Shown: positions 6,753 through 9,312 of the stretch, piece by piece
Numbering within the stretch: position 1 is the first letter of the stretch
How the letters are laid out: each line of letters opens with the position of its first letter
NCBI GenBank assembly: GCA_021817655.1
Contig: JAKAGE010000030.1
Location: 1-9,312, forward strand
Direction of reading: 5' to 3'
Source of the DNA: a bacterium
GTDB lineage: Bacteria > Patescibacteriota > Minisyncoccia > UBA6257 > 2-01-FULL-56-20
Length of the DNA stretch: 9,312 bases
Translations under genes and position numbers: made by a program
The notes under the pieces: model-generated
Told to the model about the DNA's origin: nothing
What the model saw: only the letters and a program-made list of their open reading frames with translations
The model's database searches: none

Positions 6753-8525
6753 ATGGCTGACCAGGCCCCTCACGAGAAGCTCGACCACATCCGCCACTCG
6801 CTGGCGCATCTGCTTGCTGCGGCGGTGCTGAAAGAATTTCCCGACGCCAAGCTGGGCGTGGGCCCGACCGTCGAGAACGGATTCTACTATGATTTCCTGC
6901 TCCCCCGCGCGGTGACGCCGGAGGACCTGAAAACGCTCGAAAAGACGATGCGTTCGCTCGTCAACAAGAAACTCCCGTTCACCGGCCGCGAGGTGAGCGC
7001 CGCCGAGGCGAAGAAACTGTTTGCGCACCAGCCGTTCAAACTGGAATTGATCGATGACTTTACCGGTGCGGGCCAGCCCGGCAAGGAGCAGGAAAAGCTG
7101 ACCGTCTATGAAACCGGCGATGTCTTTATGGACCTGTGCCGCGGCGGACACGTGGAGAACACTTCCGAGATCCCGGCGGACGGTTTCAAGCTCGACAAGA
7201 TCGCAGGTGCCTACTGGCGGGGCGACGAAAAGAACCAGCAGCTCCAGCGCATCTACGGGCTTGCATTCGAAAACAAAGAGAAATTAAAGGAATATGAAGC
7301 GATGGTCGAAGAAGCGAAAAGGCGCGACCATAAAATTCTTGGCCCCAAACTCGATCTTTTCACGTTCTCGGAGCTCGTCGGTCCCGGCCTCCCCCTCTGG
7401 ACGCCGAAGGGAACGACAGTGCGCAACCTGCTCGACGACTTTGTCTGGCAACTCCGCAAGAAGCGCGGATATCTCCAGGTGGACATTCCCCACATCACAA
7501 AAAAAGATCTTTACGAGACAAGCGGCCACTGGGACAAGTTCAAGGATGAGCTTTTCAAGATCGAAACGCGCGAGAAGCATCTCTATGCAATGAAGCCGAT
7601 GAACTGCCCGCACCATACGCAGATCTACGCGCGGCGGCAGTGGAGCTATCGCGAACTTCCCCAGCGCTATGCAAACACCACGAAGGTCTACCGCGACGAA
7701 CAGTCGGGCGAGCTCGCTGGCCTCGCGCGCGTACTTTCCATCACGCAGGATGACGCGCACGTGTTCTGCCGCAACTCGCAGATAAAAGATGAGATCTTCA
7801 AGATCTGGGACATCGTCACCGAGTTCTATGGCGCGTTCGGATTCCAGCTCTCGGTCCGCCTCTCGCTCCACGATCCCGAACATCCCGAAAAATATCTCGG
7901 CACGCCGGAAGTATGGCACGGCGCAGAAGAACATCTCCGCCAGCTCGTAAAAGAGCATGGCGCGGAAGCCGTGGAAGCGCCGGGTGAAGCGGCGCTCTAC
8001 GGGCCGAAGATCGATTTCATGGGAAAGGATGCGATCGGCCGTTCCATTCAAGTGGCAACCATCCAGCTGGACATGAACCAGCCGGAGCGATTCGATCTTA
8101 CCTACGTCAACGAAAAAGGCGAGAAGGAGCGTATCGTGATGATCCATGCGGCGATCATGGGTTCCATCGAACGCTTTCTTTCGGTTGCCATCGAACATTT
8201 CGCCGGGGCGTTCCCGGTCTGGCTCTCGCCCGTACAGGCAACGGTCGTGCCTGTCGGCGAAAAATTCTCGGAGTACGGGCGGGGCGTTTATGAACGCCTG
8301 TGCGATGCAGGCATCCGCGCGGAGTTCGCGGAAGCGGACGAATCCCTCGGCAAACGCATCCGCGCGGCGGAGATGATGAAAATCCCATATATCGTTGTTG
8401 TCGGCGAAAAAGAAATGGCGGCAAAGACGGTCAATGTGCGCGACCGCACGGGCGAAGAAAAAGAGATACCCCTTGCGGAATTCATAGAGAAAATCGAAGG
8501 CGAAGTGAGGGAGAAGACGCTGTGA
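6753..8525 (+). CDS. thrS: Threonine--tRNA ligase lacking the N-terminal TGS domain
   Basis: A 590-residue class II synthetase that charges tRNA-Thr. The editing domain is present: HSLAH (15-19) and CRGGH (129-133) carry the HxxxH and CxxxH motifs used to clear mischarged Ser-tRNA-Thr. The catalytic core includes MKPMNCPHH (280-288), motif 2 YRDEQSG (313-319) through TQDDAHVFC (331-339), and motif 3 MIHAAIMGSIERF (463-475). Cys285, His336 and His465 fit the three zinc ligands. The anticodon-binding domain begins near PVWLSPVQATVVPVG (488-502) and includes ESLGKRIRAAEMMKIPYIVVVG (530-551). The E. coli enzyme (642 residues) has an extra N-terminal TGS domain of about 60 residues; here the protein starts just before the editing domain. 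Residue 466 is Ala where E. coli has Arg (HRAILGS). The open frame extends upstream to 6291 antisense to serS, but the promoter and the homology support the ATG at 6753. Confidence 0.96.
   Translation: MADQAPHEKLDHIRHSLAHLLAAAVLKEFPDAKLGVGPTVENGFYYDFLLPRAVTPEDLKTLEKTMRSLVNKKLPFTGREVSAAEAKKLFAHQPFKLELIDDFTGAGQPGKEQEKLTVYETGDVFMDLCRGGHVENTSEIPADGFKLDKIAGAYWRGDEKNQQLQRIYGLAFENKEKLKEYEAMVEEAKRRDHKILGPKLDLFTFSELVGPGLPLWTPKGTTVRNLLDDFVWQLRKKRGYLQVDIPHITKKDLYETSGHWDKFKDELFKIETREKHLYAMKPMNCPHHTQIYARRQWSYRELPQRYANTTKVYRDEQSGELAGLARVLSITQDDAHVFCRNSQIKDEIFKIWDIVTEFYGAFGFQLSVRLSLHDPEHPEKYLGTPEVWHGAEEHLRQLVKEHGAEAVEAPGEAALYGPKIDFMGKDAIGRSIQVATIQLDMNQPERFDLTYVNEKGEKERIVMIHAAIMGSIERFLSVAIEHFAGAFPVWLSPVQATVVPVGEKFSEYGRGVYERLCDAGIRAEFAEADESLGKRIRAAEMMKIPYIVVVGEKEMAAKTVNVRDRTGEEKEIPLAEFIEKIEGEVREKTL
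8507..8513 (+). promoter_or_regulatory. Shine-Dalgarno of miaA within the thrS 3' end
   Basis: GAGGGAG lies 8 nt before the GTG at 8522. It is the only well-placed Shine-Dalgarno-like sequence found before a gene in this window, and it supports the GTG start of the translationally coupled second gene. Confidence 0.6.
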
Positions 8526-9312
8526 ATCAGAGCGGCAAGCCCAAGCTGATCGCCATCGTCGGTCCCACGGCGAGCGGAAAAACCGCGCTCGCGATCGATC
8601 TCGCGCGCCGGTTCGGCGGGGAGATCGTCTCCGCCGACGCACGACAGATCTATCGCGGCATGGATATCGGCACGGCAAAACCGACCGCCACGGAACGTGC
8701 CACCATCCCCCATCACCTGATCGACATCCGCGACCCGGACGATGACTACACCGTCGCGGACTACCAACGCGATGCCTTCGCGGCCATCGACGCCATTGTC
8801 GCCCGCGGCGCCGTCCCGTTCCTCGTCGGCGGCACGGGGCTTTTTGTGAGAGCGGTCGTCGAAAACCTTGATATCCCGGGAGCTCCGGCCGATCCGACGC
8901 TTCGGGCGGCGATCGAAAACGAGATCGCCCGCGACGGGCTCGCCGCGGCGTTCGCGCGCCTCGTAGCGCTCGACCCGGACGCGGCAGCCGTAGTGGATCC
9001 GAAAAATCCCCGCCGCGTCGTGCGCGCGCTCGAGGTCGCGCGCGCAACGGGAAAACCGTTCACCGCACAGCGCCGCGTGCGGGAGCCGCGTTATGAGACG
9101 CTCACGCTCGGACTCGATCTCCCGCCCGAGATCCTGCGGTCACGCATCGAAATGCGCGTGAATGCCATGATAGAAAGCGGCTTTGCCCGGGAGGTGGCCG
9201 CGCTCCTTGAGCGATACGGTGCCGCGGCGCCGGCATTCAACGCCATCGGCTACCGGGAGATGGCGGCCTCTCTGAACGGCGGCCCGTCGCTCGCCGAAAC
9301 AGCGACGCTCAT
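8522..9312 (+). CDS. miaA: tRNA dimethylallyltransferase (MiaA), 3' end cut by the window edge
   Basis: The reading frame opens at GTG 8522, overlapping the thrS stop by 4 bp (GTGA), and stays open for 263 codons to the window end. MiaA proteins are about 300 residues, so only roughly the last 40 are missing. The enzyme transfers the dimethylallyl group to N6 of A37 in tRNAs that read codons starting with U. Diagnostic motifs are the P-loop GPTASGKT (14-21), SADARQIYRGMDIGTAKPT (37-55) with the catalytic-type Asp39, VGGTGLFVRAV (about 102-112), DPKNPRRVVRALEVARATGK (about 160-179) and FNAIGYRE near the end. Ala40 replaces the Ser found in most MiaA (SADS). No in-frame ATG occurs before Met47, which lies after the P-loop, so GTG is needed. 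The coupling to thrS puts tRNA charging and tRNA modification in one operon. Confidence 0.94.
   Translation, partial: MNQSGKPKLIAIVGPTASGKTALAIDLARRFGGEIVSADARQIYRGMDIGTAKPTATERATIPHHLIDIRDPDDDYTVADYQRDAFAAIDAIVARGAVPFLVGGTGLFVRAVVENLDIPGAPADPTLRAAIENEIARDGLAAAFARLVALDPDAAAVVDPKNPRRVVRALEVARATGKPFTAQRRVREPRYETLTLGLDLPPEILRSRIEMRVNAMIESGFAREVAALLERYGAAAPAFNAIGYREMAASLNGGPSLAETATL

Noticed and set aside
6693..7151. N-terminal extension of the serS frame into thrS
   Set aside because: It is antisense to thrS, and SerRS homology begins at MLDIKF.
7284..9047. A long open frame (587 codons) on the minus strand opposite thrS and miaA
   Set aside because: It is antisense to two genes with full family signatures, is very rich in Arg and low in recognisable motifs, and reflects GC-rich codon structure on the opposite strand.
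1..9312. Search for tRNA, rRNA, CRISPR, insertion sequence, attachment site or defence genes
   Set aside because: No tandem or spaced repeats, no terminal inverted repeats, no tRNA-like cloverleaf and no transposase, integrase or nuclease motifs were seen. The window is almost fully occupied by seven ordinary genes.

Overview
The window is ordinary, densely packed, GC-rich bacterial chromosome. It holds seven protein genes and no RNA gene, mobile element, CRISPR array or phage gene. The set suggests a member of the Candidate Phyla Radiation (Patescibacteria, probably a Parcubacteria-type lineage). The reasons are a large DUF4012 membrane protein, a polytopic GT-C glycosyltransferase with an extracytoplasmic tail, a minimal FtsQ-like protein, a threonyl-tRNA synthetase without the N-terminal TGS domain, and a seryl-tRNA synthetase with a divergent motif 3. 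This placement is inferred from gene style, not from a marker phylogeny. TGA is used as a stop at the ends of the DUF4012, ftsQ and thrS genes, and all tryptophans checked are TGG, so the standard bacterial code applies rather than the UGA=Gly code of Gracilibacteria.

Layout from left to right: the 5' end of lepA (minus strand, running off the left edge); a DUF4012 protein (minus); a 47-bp divergent promoter region; a GT39/PMT-like glycosyltransferase (plus), whose 3' end overlaps by 10 bp the 3' end of the convergent ftsQ-like gene (minus); serS (minus, 34 bp upstream of ftsQ); a 60-bp divergent promoter region; thrS (plus); and miaA (plus), which starts inside the thrS stop codon and runs off the right edge. 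Translation factors and tRNA maturation (lepA, serS, thrS, miaA) thus alternate with envelope functions (DUF4012, GT39, FtsQ). The longest stretch without a gene is 63 bp, between DUF4012 and lepA.

The most notable signal is regulatory. Each of the six genes not translationally coupled to an upstream gene has a -10-like hexamer (TAGAAT, TAAAAT, TATAAT, TATGAT, TATGAT, TATACT) ending exactly 6 or 7 nt before its ATG, and none has a well-placed Shine-Dalgarno sequence. This is the geometry expected of leaderless mRNAs. miaA, the one operon-internal gene, instead has a good Shine-Dalgarno sequence and a GTG start in a 4-bp overlap. The pattern also settles the start of serS. No new defence, mobile or biosynthetic system is evident; the only gene of truly unknown function is the DUF4012 protein.
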